Shown: piece by piece, positions 7,713-18,100 of the stretch
How the letters are laid out: every line of letters begins with the position of its first letter
How positions within the stretch are numbered: the first letter of the stretch is position 1
NCBI GenBank assembly: GCA_030745755.1
Contig: JASLOA010000041.1
Span: forward strand, 70,515 to 134,514
Source of the DNA: Kiritimatiellia bacterium
GTDB lineage: Bacteria > Verrucomicrobiota > Kiritimatiellia > UBA8416 > JABMPJ01
Length of the DNA: 64,000 nucleotides
Direction of reading: 5' to 3'
Program-made: the position numbers and the translations under genes
Notes under the pieces: generated by a model
Databases searched by the model: none
What the model saw: the letters and a program-made list of their open reading frames with translations, nothing else
What the model was told of the DNA's origin: nothing

Positions 7713-7778
7713 GGCTCGCCGGGGACAGCTCGCCCTACCTCACCCTTGGTCAGGTAGGGCGAGATCTCCGAGCGAGCC
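7713..7778. repeat. Long imperfect palindrome between V-ATPase and rnf operons
   Basis: An 11-bp perfect core stem (TCGCCCTACCT with AGGTAGGGCGA, 11-base loop) is extended outward by GGCTCGC and GCGAGCC, giving a ~66-base imperfect palindrome. It lies just downstream of atpK and ~110 bases upstream of rnfA. It has no T run, so it may act as an RNA processing/attenuating hairpin or be a dispersed palindromic element. The remainder of 7605-7802 shows no gene; it should hold any separate rnf promoter. Confidence 0.65.
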
Positions 7779-7802
7779 GCCTGTTGCGCATCCAGCGGCG
7801 AC

Positions 7803-8270
7803 TTAAACCGCGATGGCCTTGTTGACGAAGACCATGACGAAGAGGGCGACGGTTTCGATGACGCCGAGGGCCATCAGGTAGTTACCGAAGCCCTGGCCTG
7901 TCTCGGCCAACGCATCCGAGGCGCCTGCACCGGCTTTGCCCTGCATCCAGGCCGACATACCCATGGCCATGCCGCCCAGAACACCCGTGCCGATCAGGGC
8001 GGGGTAGAGTTCAGGTGTGGAGGAAGCCTTCACAATGTTGCCCATCAGGATCATGCCGTAGATGGTCTGTGAGAGCGGGGCACCCACAAAGGCGACCAGT
8101 AGGAAAGGTGCGGCTTTGCTCTGCGCATAGCACTTCTTCCAGGCGCCGATCGCAGCGGAGCCGGCCGCACCGGTTCCGAGGGCCGATCCTGCGGCTGCCA
8201 GCGATAGAGCGGCTGCAGCACCGAGTTTACCCAGTGAGCTTCCAATCAGTGTAACGAGTTCTGCGTCCAT
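7803..8270 (-). CDS. atpK: V-type ATP synthase subunit K (membrane rotor ring)
   Basis: Subunit K forms the ion-carrying rotor ring. The 155-residue protein has four hydrophobic helices as a duplicated hairpin. The ion carboxylate is Glu139 in TM4 (ALGVIETVALF); the first hairpin has Ser67-Gln68 (PLSQTIYG) instead of a second carboxylate, and Gln110 lies before TM4 (SAWMQGK). Ser/Thr-Gln, Gln and Glu at these places match the Na+ ligand set of Enterococcus hirae NtpK (Thr64, Gln65, Gln110, Glu139), suggesting a Na+ ring. I chose ATG at 8270 because AAGGAG precedes it by eight bases; nine in-frame upstream codons lack support. It is the last gene of the ATPase operon. Confidence 0.92.
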   Translation of the reverse strand: MDAELVTLIGSSLGKLGAAAALSLAAAGSALGTGAAGSAAIGAWKKCYAQSKAAPFLLVAFVGAPLSQTIYGMILMGNIVKASSTPELYPALIGTGVLGGMAMGMSAWMQGKAGAGASDALAETGQGFGNYLMALGVIETVALFVMVFVNKAIAV

Positions 8271-8307
8271 GTGATGTTCTCCTTTTGGAGGGTTCAAGGT
8301 TCAGGGT

Positions 8308-10089
8308 TCAAGGTCCAGGGGATTGAGCTGTCCGGCGTGCAAAGGGGCGGAACGTTATGCCCGTCCATTGCATGCCAATATGCCCCGAAAATTCCAGTGT
8401 ATTGAGTCGCACGCCGTGCACCAGGATCCCCATCGCCCCGAGGATGATGTTCAAGACATGGCCGAGCACGAGAATGGCTGCGGCTCCCAGTCCGGCACCG
8501 ATGGAGCTAATGCCTTTGGCCAGCGCCATCTCATTGAAGGCTGCGGCCACGGCCAGTGATGCGGATCCCACCGCGAAGAGACGCACGTACGAGACGACAT
8601 CAACGAAATTGCTGATGACATCAAGCGGAAGCATGACATGGTTGGCCCAGTCGACCTTGAACTCGCGCGGTTTCGTCATGAAGACCGCCACGAGCGCAAA
8701 ACCGCCAATCAGAAGACCGTAGCCGAAGCGGGGGAACTCGGCGCCGAGAATCATGGTGCGTGCCGTGAAGAACATGGTCCAGGTCAGTGCAATCCATCCC
8801 AGCTGTGCCAGTGCCTTGGTGCTGTTCAGTATGCGCAGGGCATTCCAGGCGTGTGCGATGGAGAGGTGCAGGGCGCCGATAAAGAAACAGAGCTTCATGA
8901 TATTGGCTTCGGCGGCATCACCCGTAAGCCAGTTGAGGGTAAGCGATGCGAGAGGAGCCGGCAGGTTGGTGACGCCGAAGTAGGTGCCGGTTAGAACGCC
9001 CCACAGCACCGTGCAGGCACTCAGAATAATGAGCAGGTGGAACGGATAGGCCGGGGCGCTACGGAACTTGGCGCGTGCGGCCAGCGTGGCCACCAGGAAA
9101 AGCGCACCGTAACCGGCATCGCCGATCAGCATGGCGAAGAAGATACTGAAGAAAAGCAGAAAGGCCGCACTGATATCGATCTCGCGGTAGCCGGGCAGGA
9201 GACCAATCATGCTGAAAACGGCTTTGATGGGGCGAATCCATACCGGGTTACGAATCAGTGTGGGCACCCGGTCGTCGCCATCAGGATCGCGCGCCACCAG
9301 GCCCCAGCCCGAACGGCAGGCTTCGGCAGTGATGGCCTGCACCTCGTCCGCGGGACAGAAGCCCTGCAGGTAGGCCAGGTCGCGTGTATCGCCCATACCG
9401 GCGGAGACGGAGAGCATCTCGTGACGCGCGTTGGTGGTTGCCAGGTGCTCATCCAGGAGGGGGCGGTAGGCGGCCATGTAGGAGATGTGTTCGGCAATGT
9501 GTGTCATCCTCGCCTGGCAGTCATGGAGATGCTTACGCAGCGCAGCCAATGGCTCCGTTGGCGGGGTCACTTCGCCCTCGACCTCGAACGGATCGGTGGA
9601 GACAAGGGCCGCGCAGGTATCGCCCTTGTGTTCGGAAAGCACATGCACCTGGGCTGTCTCGGGAAACTCGGGCGCCTTGCTGGCATCGTAGCGCACCAGC
9701 TTGACGGTGATGCCGGCTTCGGCCAGTGCGGCAAAGCGCTGTGGATCAAAGCTACCAAAACTGTCAACGCGGGCGATCTCGGCCCGGAGATCGGCCATGC
9801 GGCCTTCCGTCTTCTGTCGATCGATCAGGTAGCTCTCAATACGGTGCATGACCACCGGAGCGGAGAGTGAGTGGTCGATACCAGGCGCTTCTTCGGGAAT
9901 CTCCTGCGGAAGGATCCCCAGAGCGTGGTGAATCGTGGCGGCTTCGTCGCGCGCCGCATCGATGGCTTCCCCCTCCGGGGGCACGACGGGGGTGATGTGG
10001 ACCACGCCCAGCTCCGCCAGGCGATCGAGCGTGGCATCGCGGTTGGTCTTCTGGCAGATCAACCAGAGCTTTTTCATGCTTACAATCAT
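8308..10089 (-). CDS. atpI: V-type ATP synthase subunit I (a-subunit, stator ion channel)
   Basis: Subunit I couples ion flow through the membrane to rotation of the K ring. The 593-residue protein has a soluble N-terminal half (to about residue 320) with helical stretches, then about seven to eight transmembrane segments; FFAMLIGDAGYGALFLV and SYVRLFAVGSASLAVAAAFNEMA are characteristic, the latter holding the essential Arg of the half-channels. The ATG at 10089 overlaps the atpD stop (ATGA). A second ATG four codons on (10077) is a possible start. Confidence 0.93.
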   Translation of the reverse strand: MIVSMKKLWLICQKTNRDATLDRLAELGVVHITPVVPPEGEAIDAARDEAATIHHALGILPQEIPEEAPGIDHSLSAPVVMHRIESYLIDRQKTEGRMADLRAEIARVDSFGSFDPQRFAALAEAGITVKLVRYDASKAPEFPETAQVHVLSEHKGDTCAALVSTDPFEVEGEVTPPTEPLAALRKHLHDCQARMTHIAEHISYMAAYRPLLDEHLATTNARHEMLSVSAGMGDTRDLAYLQGFCPADEVQAITAEACRSGWGLVARDPDGDDRVPTLIRNPVWIRPIKAVFSMIGLLPGYREIDISAAFLLFFSIFFAMLIGDAGYGALFLVATLAARAKFRSAPAYPFHLLIILSACTVLWGVLTGTYFGVTNLPAPLASLTLNWLTGDAAEANIMKLCFFIGALHLSIAHAWNALRILNSTKALAQLGWIALTWTMFFTARTMILGAEFPRFGYGLLIGGFALVAVFMTKPREFKVDWANHVMLPLDVISNFVDVVSYVRLFAVGSASLAVAAAFNEMALAKGISSIGAGLGAAAILVLGHVLNIILGAMGILVHGVRLNTLEFSGHIGMQWTGITFRPFARRTAQSPGP

Positions 10090-10679
10090 GCGCTGTCCGA
10101 TCGCTTCTTGGCAATCTTGCCACGCGCCACGGCAGCCGTCTGCTCATCGCCAAGGAAGATCTTGATGACCCGTATGTTCTCTCTGCATTCCGGGATCTTG
10201 ACCTTTTCAAACAGGTTCACACGCTGGCTGGTCACGCGCAGCTCTTCAACGATGCGCCGCCGCTGCTCTTCTAGCACTTCGCGCGCAATGCGCAGTTCGG
10301 TGAGCTGCTGTACCATGTCGAGGGCATCATCGACCCAGGAAGGGGTATCGAACAGGTCATAGTCGGCGCGGGACATCTGGACGGACTGGAGGACGGGAAT
10401 GGCTACGCCGGCGATGTTGTCCTCGCCGGTCTGGACTGTGGCCGGTCCAATGATTGTGTCCAAGTCGGCTGGTTCTGCGAAGAGGGCCACCCAGGCTTCA
10501 AGCTGTGCACGCTGCGACTTCTCTTCGGCAGCCTTCTCGGTGATCGCGGAGTCGATGCCTTGGATCTCGGCCTGAAGCTGCTGCTTCTTGAGCTGGAGCA
10601 TAGGCAGAAAACGCTCGAAGCGCTTGAGCGACTCGCTCTGCGCTTTCAGCTCATTCTTTGTATGTTTGATCTTAGCCAT
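10086..10679 (-). CDS. atpD: V-type ATP synthase subunit D (central stalk)
   Basis: Subunit D forms the coiled-coil central axle that turns in the A3B3 head. The 197-residue protein begins with a basic helical segment (KHTKNELKAQSESLKRFERFL) and closes with a long C-terminal helix (VTSQRVNLFEKVKIPE), the conserved family pattern of R-V-N-x-F/L-E followed by P. Length is normal for the family. It lies 74 bases after atpB; no subunit F gene is found next to it, as in chlamydial and spirochaetal operons. Confidence 0.9.
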   Translation of the reverse strand: MAKIKHTKNELKAQSESLKRFERFLPMLQLKKQQLQAEIQGIDSAITEKAAEEKSQRAQLEAWVALFAEPADLDTIIGPATVQTGEDNIAGVAIPVLQSVQMSRADYDLFDTPSWVDDALDMVQQLTELRIAREVLEEQRRRIVEELRVTSQRVNLFEKVKIPECRENIRVIKIFLGDEQTAAVARGKIAKKRSDSA

Positions 10680-10753
10680 CCGTCTTTGCCTTCCGGCTCC
10701 GCCTCAGGCTACGCCGGACAAGCCGGCACTGGGCGGTTCGCTATACGAGTCGG

Positions 10754-12193
10754 TTAAGCCTCCACAGTTTCGGGCTCGGGTTTGGCTTCTGTGTCCTCAG
10801 CTTCAGCGGGCGTGTCTTCTTCAGCATCTCCCTCGTCGGGCTTGCCCGGCGTCTTGTCCTCCGTAGCCTCGGCGGAGGAGGAGGCCTCGCTCTGCGAGGC
10901 GGAGCGGGGCCAGAACGCGTCGATGAGTGAGCTCTGGATACCGGTTTCCATCGGTTCAAAGCAGTCGGCCAGGATCTGCCAGCCGAGGTCGAGGGCGCCT
11001 TCGAGTGGGATGTTGACGGTGAGATCCATCATCTCCTTCTCAAAGCGGTCGCCGTACTTGAGCAACTTCTCGTCCCAGTCACTCATGCGGAAGCCCATCG
11101 ACTGCTTCTCGAGGGTCTCACGGTATGCGGCGTAGAGTTGAACGAGCGTATCCATGATGGTGCGGTGATCATCGCGGGTGTCGCCGTTGACCTGCTGCTT
11201 CAGACGGCTGAGCGAGCCGAACGGCTCGATGCGACCATCGCGCAGGTAGAACTGACCTTCCGTGATGTAGCCGGTGTTGTCAGGCACGGGGTGCGTGACG
11301 TCGTCGCCGGGCATCGTGGTGGCGGCCAGGATGGTGATGGATCCGGCGCCGTCAAAGTCGACGGCTTTCTCGTAGCGGGAGGCGAGCTGGCTGTACAGGT
11401 CGCCGGGATAGCCCCGGTTGGAGGGGATCTGTTCCATCGTAATGGCGATCTCCTTCATGGCGTCGGCAAAACTGGTCATATCAGTCAGGAGGCAGAGCAC
11501 CCGCTTGCCCTCGAGCGCAAACTGTTCGGCCACGGCCAGGCTGATATCCGGAACGAGCAGACACTCGACGATGGGGTCAGAGGCGGTGTGCACGAACATG
11601 ACGGTGCGTGAGAGCGCGCCACTCTCTTCCAGCGTGTCGCGGAAGTAGAGGTAGTCATCGTGTTTCAGGCCCATGCCACCCAGGACGATGACATCGACTT
11701 CGGCCTGCAGGGCGATACGCGCCAGCAGCGGATTGTACGGCTCACCGGCGCGGGCGAAAATCGGCAGCTTCTGCGATTCAACCAGCGTATTGAACACGTC
11801 AATCATCGGGATGCCGGTACGGACCATGTTGCGCGGAATGATGCGCTTGGCCGGGTTGACGGAGGGGCCGCCAATCTCAATCAGGTTCTCGGCCAGTTCC
11901 GGTCCACGGTCGCGCGGGTTGGCTGCACCCGTGAAGATGCGGCCGAGCAGCGCCTCGGAGTAGGGTACCTGCATGGAGTGCCCCAGGAAACGCACCTGCG
12001 CATCCGTGGCGACGCCGCGTGCCCCGGCGAAGACCTGCAGCGAGACCTCATCATCCTGCAGCCTGATGACCTGGGCCAGCGAGGTGCCGGTGCGTGAGGT
12101 GACTTCGGCCAGCTCACGATAGCGCACGCCTTCGGCGCGGATGTTAATGACGTTACCGGCAATGTTATGAACGCGATGGTAAACCTTATGCAT
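10754..12193 (-). CDS. atpB: V-type ATP synthase subunit B (non-catalytic head subunit)
   Basis: Subunit B alternates with catalytic A subunits in the head. The sequence begins with a beta-barrel domain ([16 protein letters not shown]), continues with the RecA-like domain lacking a canonical P-loop, and contains [18 protein letters not shown] and [24 protein letters not shown], typical of subunit B. At 479 residues it exceeds the usual ~435-460 because of a C-terminal Ala/Glu/Pro-rich acidic tail of about 45 residues. It overlaps the end of atpA by 8 bases. Confidence 0.95.
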   Translation of the reverse strand: MHKVYHRVHNIAGNVINIRAEGVRYRELAEVTSRTGTSLAQVIRLQDDEVSLQVFAGARGVATDAQVRFLGHSMQVPYSEALLGRIFTGAANPRDRGPELAENLIEIGGPSVNPAKRIIPRNMVRTGIPMIDVFNTLVESQKLPIFARAGEPYNPLLARIALQAEVDVIVLGGMGLKHDDYLYFRDTLEESGALSRTVMFVHTASDPIVECLLVPDISLAVAEQFALEGKRVLCLLTDMTSFADAMKEIAITMEQIPSNRGYPGDLYSQLASRYEKAVDFDGAGSITILAATTMPGDDVTHPVPDNTGYITEGQFYLRDGRIEPFGSLSRLKQQVNGDTRDDHRTIMDTLVQLYAAYRETLEKQSMGFRMSDWDEKLLKYGDRFEKEMMDLTVNIPLEGALDLGWQILADCFEPMETGIQSSLIDAFWPRSASQSEASSSAEATEDKTPGKPDEGDAEEDTPAEAEDTEAKPEPETVEA

Positions 12194-13919
12194 TGACTGT
12201 TACCTCCGAAACCATTTTCTCAAGGCGGGCCTGGATGTCCTTGAACTCTTGCGACTCCATCTCCGCGCGGTTCCAGTCGCGCGTTGTCTGGGTTAGCTGA
12301 TGAAAGAAGCTGCGGGCCGTGGTCTTGTCCTTGAACGACAGGTCAGCCTGCAGGAATCCGCTGATGACGCCAAAAACGTGCTGCTGGCGCTCGGCCGATG
12401 TGGCGCTATCGACCGGGTCGAACGCATTCTGCTGCAGGTAGGTGGAGTCCAGGTACTCCGACTTGAGGTAAAGCATGAAGTCGTCCTGCGAGGTCCCTTC
12501 CTCGCCAACCACCTTCATCATCTGGCCGACTTCGCTGCCGCGCTGCAAGACAGAGCGGCCGGCTTCCACGGCCGCGTTATCGACGACGCTCTCATACTTG
12601 CTCCAGCTATCAAGCGGATCGATCGCCGGGTAGCGGCGTGCATCGGAACGTGCCCGTGAGAGGCCATGGAAGGCACCCACAACCTTGAGCGTGCCCTGCG
12701 TGACAGGTTCATCGAAGTTGCCGCCGGCCGGGCTGACCGTGCCGCCAATCGTGACCGATCCGGTGGTACCATCCTTGAGCGTGACCACGCCGCCACGCTC
12801 ATAGAACGACGCGATAACGGATTCCAGGTAGGCGGGAAAGGCTTCTTCGCCCGGGATCTCCTCAAGGCGGCCGGACGTTTCACGCAGTGCCTGCGCCCAG
12901 CGCGAGGTGGAGTCGGCCAGCATGAGCACGTTGAGTCCCATCTGGCGGTAGTAACTGGCCAGCGTGACACCGGTATACACCGATGCTTCACGGGCGGCAA
13001 CCGGCATGGAACTGGTGTTGCAGATAATGACCGTGCGGTCCATGAGCGACTTGCCCGTACGCGGGTCGTCAAGCTCGGGGAACTCACGCAGGGTCTCAAC
13101 CACCTCACCGGCACGCTCACCGCAGGCCGCTATGACCACGATATCAACATCGGCATACCGGCTCGTGAGCTGCTGCAAGACGGTCTTGCCGGCGCCGAAG
13201 GGCCCCGGAACGCAGTAGGTGCCGCCACGTGCGACGGGGAAGAATGTGTCTACCGTGCGGCTTTGGGTCACCAGCGGCTCGGTGGGACGCAGGCGCTCCC
13301 GGTAGGCCTGGATCGGCAGCTTGACCGGCCAGCGCTGCATCATGCTGACCTCGACTGAGTCGCCGCTTTCATCTGTCAGTGTTGCGATAGTGTCTTCGAT
13401 CGTGTACTCGCCTGCTTTCGCCACACTGGCGACCGTGTAGCTTCCACGCAGGCGGAACGGCACCATGATACGGTGCTCAAACATACCTTCCGGGACCGTG
13501 CCGAGCGTTTCACCCGCCGTGAGCGTGTCGCCCACGCTTGCCGTGGGCGTATAGATCCACTTCGTGTCACGGGGCAGGGCGGGGAGATAGGTACCGCGCT
13601 GCAGAAAGAAGCCGCACTCCTCGGCCAGCTTGGGCAGCGGATTCTGCAAGCCGTCATAGACCTGGGTCAGCAGGCCCGGTCCAAGTTCGACCGAGAGCAT
13701 CTCGCCGGTGAAGTCCACCGGGTCGCCCACGGAGAGGCCGGCGGTATCTTCGAATACCTGAAGGTCGGCCCGCTTACCGCGGATACGGACGATCTCGCTC
13801 ATCAGGCGCAGATCACCCAGCCGGGCATAGCCGACCTCGTTCATACTAACGGCGTCTTCGAACTCAACGGTAATCATGTTGCCGTTGACGCCAACAATGG
13901 TTCCTTGTACCTGGGTCAT
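12186..13919 (-). CDS. atpA: V-type ATP synthase subunit A (catalytic)
   Basis: This is the ATP-binding catalytic subunit. The P-loop [12 protein letters not shown] is at about residues 231-242, followed by [18 protein letters not shown], and the [20 protein letters not shown] segment that carries catalytic-site residues. The non-homologous region characteristic of V/A-type A subunits is present between the N-terminal barrel and the P-loop. Length is 577 residues, normal. Its ATG overlaps the stop of the DUF2764 gene (ATGA). Confidence 0.97.
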   Translation of the reverse strand: MTQVQGTIVGVNGNMITVEFEDAVSMNEVGYARLGDLRLMSEIVRIRGKRADLQVFEDTAGLSVGDPVDFTGEMLSVELGPGLLTQVYDGLQNPLPKLAEECGFFLQRGTYLPALPRDTKWIYTPTASVGDTLTAGETLGTVPEGMFEHRIMVPFRLRGSYTVASVAKAGEYTIEDTIATLTDESGDSVEVSMMQRWPVKLPIQAYRERLRPTEPLVTQSRTVDTFFPVARGGTYCVPGPFGAGKTVLQQLTSRYADVDIVVIAACGERAGEVVETLREFPELDDPRTGKSLMDRTVIICNTSSMPVAAREASVYTGVTLASYYRQMGLNVLMLADSTSRWAQALRETSGRLEEIPGEEAFPAYLESVIASFYERGGVVTLKDGTTGSVTIGGTVSPAGGNFDEPVTQGTLKVVGAFHGLSRARSDARRYPAIDPLDSWSKYESVVDNAAVEAGRSVLQRGSEVGQMMKVVGEEGTSQDDFMLYLKSEYLDSTYLQQNAFDPVDSATSAERQQHVFGVISGFLQADLSFKDKTTARSFFHQLTQTTRDWNRAEMESQEFKDIQARLEKMVSEVTVNA

Positions 13920-14458
13920 GACTTGTTTTCCTCATCAGCCGGGCTGCGTTCCACGAGTGAATTCACCGTGGATGCCCCGGATTCTTTGTCCATACGTGCC
14001 CATCGTGCCAGGATGGTAAGCTGTACGCCGTAGGCCAGTATGGCCTCGGCGGTAAAGGGGTCGAGTCCGCCAATGGCTTCGAGGCGGCGCCAGCGGATAC
14101 AATCGAGCGCCTTCTCGCGCTCGAGCGGGGTGGGGCGGCTATAGGCGTCGGCCACTTCGCGATCGATGGCCGTGTCAATGCCCTCTGCCTCGCGGGTATA
14201 GACACCTGCATCCTTGCGCATCCGTTCGGCGCGTGTTCGGACGAGGGCATTGCGAAGGTGGTTGTCGGCTGTCTGCCAGCGGCGGTTGAACGGGTGGGCT
14301 GTTTCCGTGGGTGTGCCGCCGAGAAGTGCTTCCATCGCAGCCAGGTCATGGGCCGTAAGATGCGACGCACACTGATGCCGGAACTCCTCCACGGAGAAGG
14401 GGGGAGGCTGATCCAGCGTCAGCATCGGCAGACTGGCGGCGAAATAGTAGTAGCTCAT
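13916..14458 (-). CDS. DUF2764 protein of the V-type ATPase operon
   Basis: The 180-residue protein starts MSYYYFAASLPMLTLDQPPP, the typical opening of DUF2764 proteins encoded between subunits E and A in chlamydial and spirochaetal V-type ATPase operons. The family is helical and soluble. Because these operons have no recognisable subunit C, DUF2764 is often assumed to be its divergent equivalent, connecting rotor stalk and K ring; this is an inference from position. Both ends overlap neighbours by 4 bases, so translation with the ATPase is coupled. Confidence 0.85.
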   Translation of the reverse strand: MSYYYFAASLPMLTLDQPPPFSVEEFRHQCASHLTAHDLAAMEALLGGTPTETAHPFNRRWQTADNHLRNALVRTRAERMRKDAGVYTREAEGIDTAIDREVADAYSRPTPLEREKALDCIRWRRLEAIGGLDPFTAEAILAYGVQLTILARWARMDKESGASTVNSLVERSPADEENKS

Positions 14459-15072
14459 TGAGCCGCGGCGCCTTTCAGGATAGTGGCCAGGTCGGTGCGC
14501 AGCAGGGCGCCCAGGGCATCGGCAACGGCTTCACCGGTGAAGTCGTGCTCGACCTCCTTATCGGTCACCGCCACTTTGAAGCCTGCGCCGATAGCGTCGC
14601 TGCCTTCAACGCTGAGGCCGTCGGCGAGCTGGGCCTGGAACTTCTGAGACAGGTAGCTCACCACATCGTCCCTCTGCTCAGCGCTGAGCGTGATGGCCAG
14701 GCGCGATCCCTGGGCGTCAGCCTTGGCGTAGCTGTCGATCAGCGCGGCGACGCAGGTGCGGATGGTCTCGATGTCGAGGGCCACGGCAACTTCCTCGGCG
14801 GCGATGCGGGCGAAGATAGCGGCCACGCTGCGTTCCACGGAGAGGATCACATCCCGTGCCGCCTGGTCAAGCGCCTTGGATGAGCGCACTTCAAAGGCCT
14901 TGCTGTCTTCCTCGGCCTTGGCCAGCAGGGCCGCGGCATCGGATTCGGCTTGCTTAACCAGTTCCGCAGCCTTGGTTTCGGCATTCTTGACGATCTCGCC
15001 GGCCTTGGCGTTGGCCTTGTCGACCCCGTCTTTCTCGATTCGATCCAGCAGGCTCTGTAGTTCTTCGCTCAT
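14455..15072 (-). CDS. atpE: V-type ATP synthase subunit E (peripheral stalk)
   Basis: Subunit E is a peripheral-stalk protein with a long N-terminal helix. Residues about 10-75 are rich in Ala, Lys and Glu in a coiled-coil-like pattern (EIVKNAETKAAELVKQAE), followed by the alpha/beta C-terminal domain. I prefer the ATG at 15072 (MSEELQSLLDRI): GGGG lies just upstream of it, whereas the ATG at 15081 has no ribosome binding site. It is the first gene of the ATPase operon. No subunit G partner is visible nearby. Confidence 0.88.
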   Translation of the reverse strand: MSEELQSLLDRIEKDGVDKANAKAGEIVKNAETKAAELVKQAESDAAALLAKAEEDSKAFEVRSSKALDQAARDVILSVERSVAAIFARIAAEEVAVALDIETIRTCVAALIDSYAKADAQGSRLAITLSAEQRDDVVSYLSQKFQAQLADGLSVEGSDAIGAGFKVAVTDKEVEHDFTGEAVADALGALLRTDLATILKGAAAQ

Positions 15073-15113
15073 GATCCCCATCCTGTACTGATGTTTCTAA
15101 ATTGGCATGAAAC

Positions 15114-15128
15114 TACCACACCGTGGTA
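15114..15128. promoter_or_regulatory. Short palindrome upstream of the V-ATPase operon
   Basis: TACCACACCGTGGTA has 6-base arms and a 3-base centre and lies about 40 bases before atpE in the 116-base gap that must contain the ATPase operon promoter. It could be an operator or chance; no -35/-10 pair is convincing. Confidence 0.25.
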
Positions 15129-15197
15129 TGCGCAAAAACACGCACTATGGCACCTTTCCTTACGCCGTGCAAGGGCATGGTGCAAAAACCGGTGATT

Positions 15198-18100
15198 CTA
15201 TTCTCCGCAGGGCTCCAGATCGGCCAACTTGCTCAGCAGATCGAACTTCGCAGCGGTCTGCTTATCGGCCTGTGCCATGAGCTCTTTGGACTGCTCCGGC
15301 TTCATCTTCTGAAGCACACGGAAGCGGTTCTCCTTGAGCGCCTGCTCGCTGAACGACATGGTCGGCGCCTTGCTGTCGAGTTTCAGCGGGTTCTCGCCCT
15401 TGGCCGTCAACGCGGGGTTGTAGCGGTAGAGTGGGAAGCGACCACTGGTCACGACTTCCTTCTGGTTTTCCAGTCCGTTCACCATGTTGATCCCGTGTGC
15501 GATGCAGTGGGAGTACGCGATGATGAGGGAAGGTCCGTCATACGCTTCAGCCTCAACGAATGCCTTAACAACCTGGTTGGCATTGGCGCCCATCGAAACG
15601 GCCGCCACGTAGATGTTGCCGTAGGTCATGGAGATCATGCCGAGATCCTTCTTGCCGACCGGCTTGCCGGCGGCGGCGAACTTGGCCACGGCACCCAGCG
15701 GGGTGGCCTTGGAGGCCTGTCCGCCGGTATTGGAGTAGACCTCCGTATCGACCACGAGCACGTTCACGTTGCGGCCGGAGGCCAGCACGTGGTCGAGACC
15801 ACCGTAACCGATGTCGTAGGCCCAGCCGTCACCACCGAGAATCCAAACGGACTTCTTGACAAGGTAGTCGGCCACGGAAATGAGCTGACGGCACTCGTCG
15901 CAGTCACACGTCTCGAGGGCGGCCTTCAGGTCGGCCACGCGGGCGCGCTGCGCCTCGATGGCTTCCTGGGTCGACTGGTCGTTGCCCAGAACGGCCTCGA
16001 GGACCTCCTTGGGCGGGTTCTCGCACTTGCTGTCGGCGGAGAGCAGTCGCTTAACCAGCTCCTCGGCGTACGTCGCGAGGCGATCGACCGTCAGGCGCAT
16101 ACCAAACCCGAACTCCGCGTTGTCTTCGAAGAGGGAGTTGGACCACGTGGGGCCGCGTCCATCTTCACGCTGACAATACGGCGTGGTGGGCAGGTTGCCG
16201 CCATAAATGGATGAGCAGCCTGTGGCATTGGCGATATAGGCACGGTCGCCAAAGAGCTGTGAGAGCAGCTTGACGTAAGGTGTTTCACCACAGCCGGAGC
16301 AGGCGCCCGAGAACTCAAAGAGCGGCTCGCAGAGCTGGCTGCCCTTGAGTGTGTTGCGGTTGAACGTGCTCGGGTCCAGCAGCGGGAGGCCCAGGAAGAA
16401 GTCAAAGTTGGCCGCTTCGCGTTCGCGCAGCGGAATCTGCTCCTTCATCATGATGGCACGCTTGCCGGTCTCCTGCTTGGTTTCCTTGTCGCGTTCGCGA
16501 CCCGGACAGCGCTGGACGCAGATGCCGCAGCCCGTGCAGTCTTCGGGAGCCACCTGGACGGTGAACTTCATGCGGGCGAAGTCCTTGCCCTTGGCATCGA
16601 CACTCTGGAACGCCTCGGGGGCGCCCTCGAGTGCATCGGCCGGGTAGGCGTTCGTGCGGATGGCGGCGTGCGGGCAGACGAATGAGCACTGGGCGCACTG
16701 GATGCAGAGCGAGGGATCCCACTCCGGCACTTCGGTTGCGATATTGCGCTTCTCAACGCAGGTCGTTCCGGTGGGCCATGAGCCGTCGTCCGGCATGGCG
16801 CTGACGGGCAGCGAGTCGCCGTTCTGGCTCATGATAACGCCGGTCACGTTCTTGATGAAGTCGGGCGAATCGGCCGGCACGGGAGGCGGCATGGTCAGGT
16901 TGCCGGCCGGGGCATCCGGCACGGTCACTTCCTTCAGCGCGCCCACGGCGCCGTCGACGGCACGGTAGTTCATCTGAACGATCTCGTCGCCCTTCTTTCC
17001 GTAGCTCTTCTTGATCGCCTTCTTAAGCGATTCAATCGCCTTGTCGGTCGGCAGAATGCCGGAGATCGCGAAGAAGCAGGTCTGCATGATGGTGTTGATG
17101 CGCGCGCCCAGGCCCAGCTCCTTGGCCAGGTGGATGGCATCGATCACGTAGAACTTGATCTTCTTGTCAATGATCTGCTGCGCCATCTCATCCGGCAGGT
17201 GCTGCCAGGTGTCTTCGGCACCATAGGGGCTCGCCAGCAGGAAGACAGCGCCTTCCTTGGCATTGGCCAGCATGTCGTACTTCTCGAGGAAGGAGAAGTT
17301 GTGACAGGCCACGAAGTCGGCCTTGGTGCAGAGGTAGGGACTGCGGATCAGCTCGGGGCCGAAGCGCAGGTGCGAGGTCGTGATGGCACCGGCCTTCTTC
17401 GAGTCATACACGAAGTAGCCCTGGGCGTAGTTGTCGGTGTCGGACCCGATAATCTTGATCGAGTTCTTGTTGGCACCCACGGTGCCGTCCGAACCGAGTC
17501 CGTAGAACATGCACTCAAAGCGCGAGCCGGCGTCGACCTGCCAGGACTCATCCCACTCAAGGCTGGACCCGGTGACATCGTCGTTGATGCCGATCGTGAA
17601 GTGGTTCTTGGGGTTATCTGTCGCCAGATTGTCATAGACGCCCTTGACCATGGCCGGTGTGAACTCCTTGGAGCCCAGACCGTAGCGGCCGCCAACAACG
17701 GTCGGGTAGCCCGACAGATTGCCCTGGCCCTGCTCAAGCGCTTCTCCGAGCGCGGTGCGCACGTCCTGGTAGAGCGGCTCGCCAATGGCGCCCGGCTCCT
17801 TGGTACGGTCGAGCACGGCGATGGAGGTGACCGATGCCGGCAGCGATTCCGCGAAAGCCTTGGTGTCGAAGGGACGGTAGAGGCGGACCTTGACGGCACC
17901 AACCTTCTCGCCCAACTTGACCATATGTTCCACGGTTTCGTGCACCGTGTCGGCGCCCGAGCCCATGATGATCACGACACGCTCGGCATCCGCGGCGCCC
18001 ATGTAGTCGAAGAGGTGGTACTGGCGGCCGGTCAGCGTGGCCAGCTTGTCCATGGCGGCCTGTACGGTAGCCGACGTGGTCTCGTAGTATTTGTTGACCG

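Noticed and set aside
8271-8307. TTCAAGGTTCAGGG repeats as a tRNA T-arm
   Set aside because: No acceptor or anticodon stems can be formed around them; they are simple direct repeats also seen near 44406-44480.
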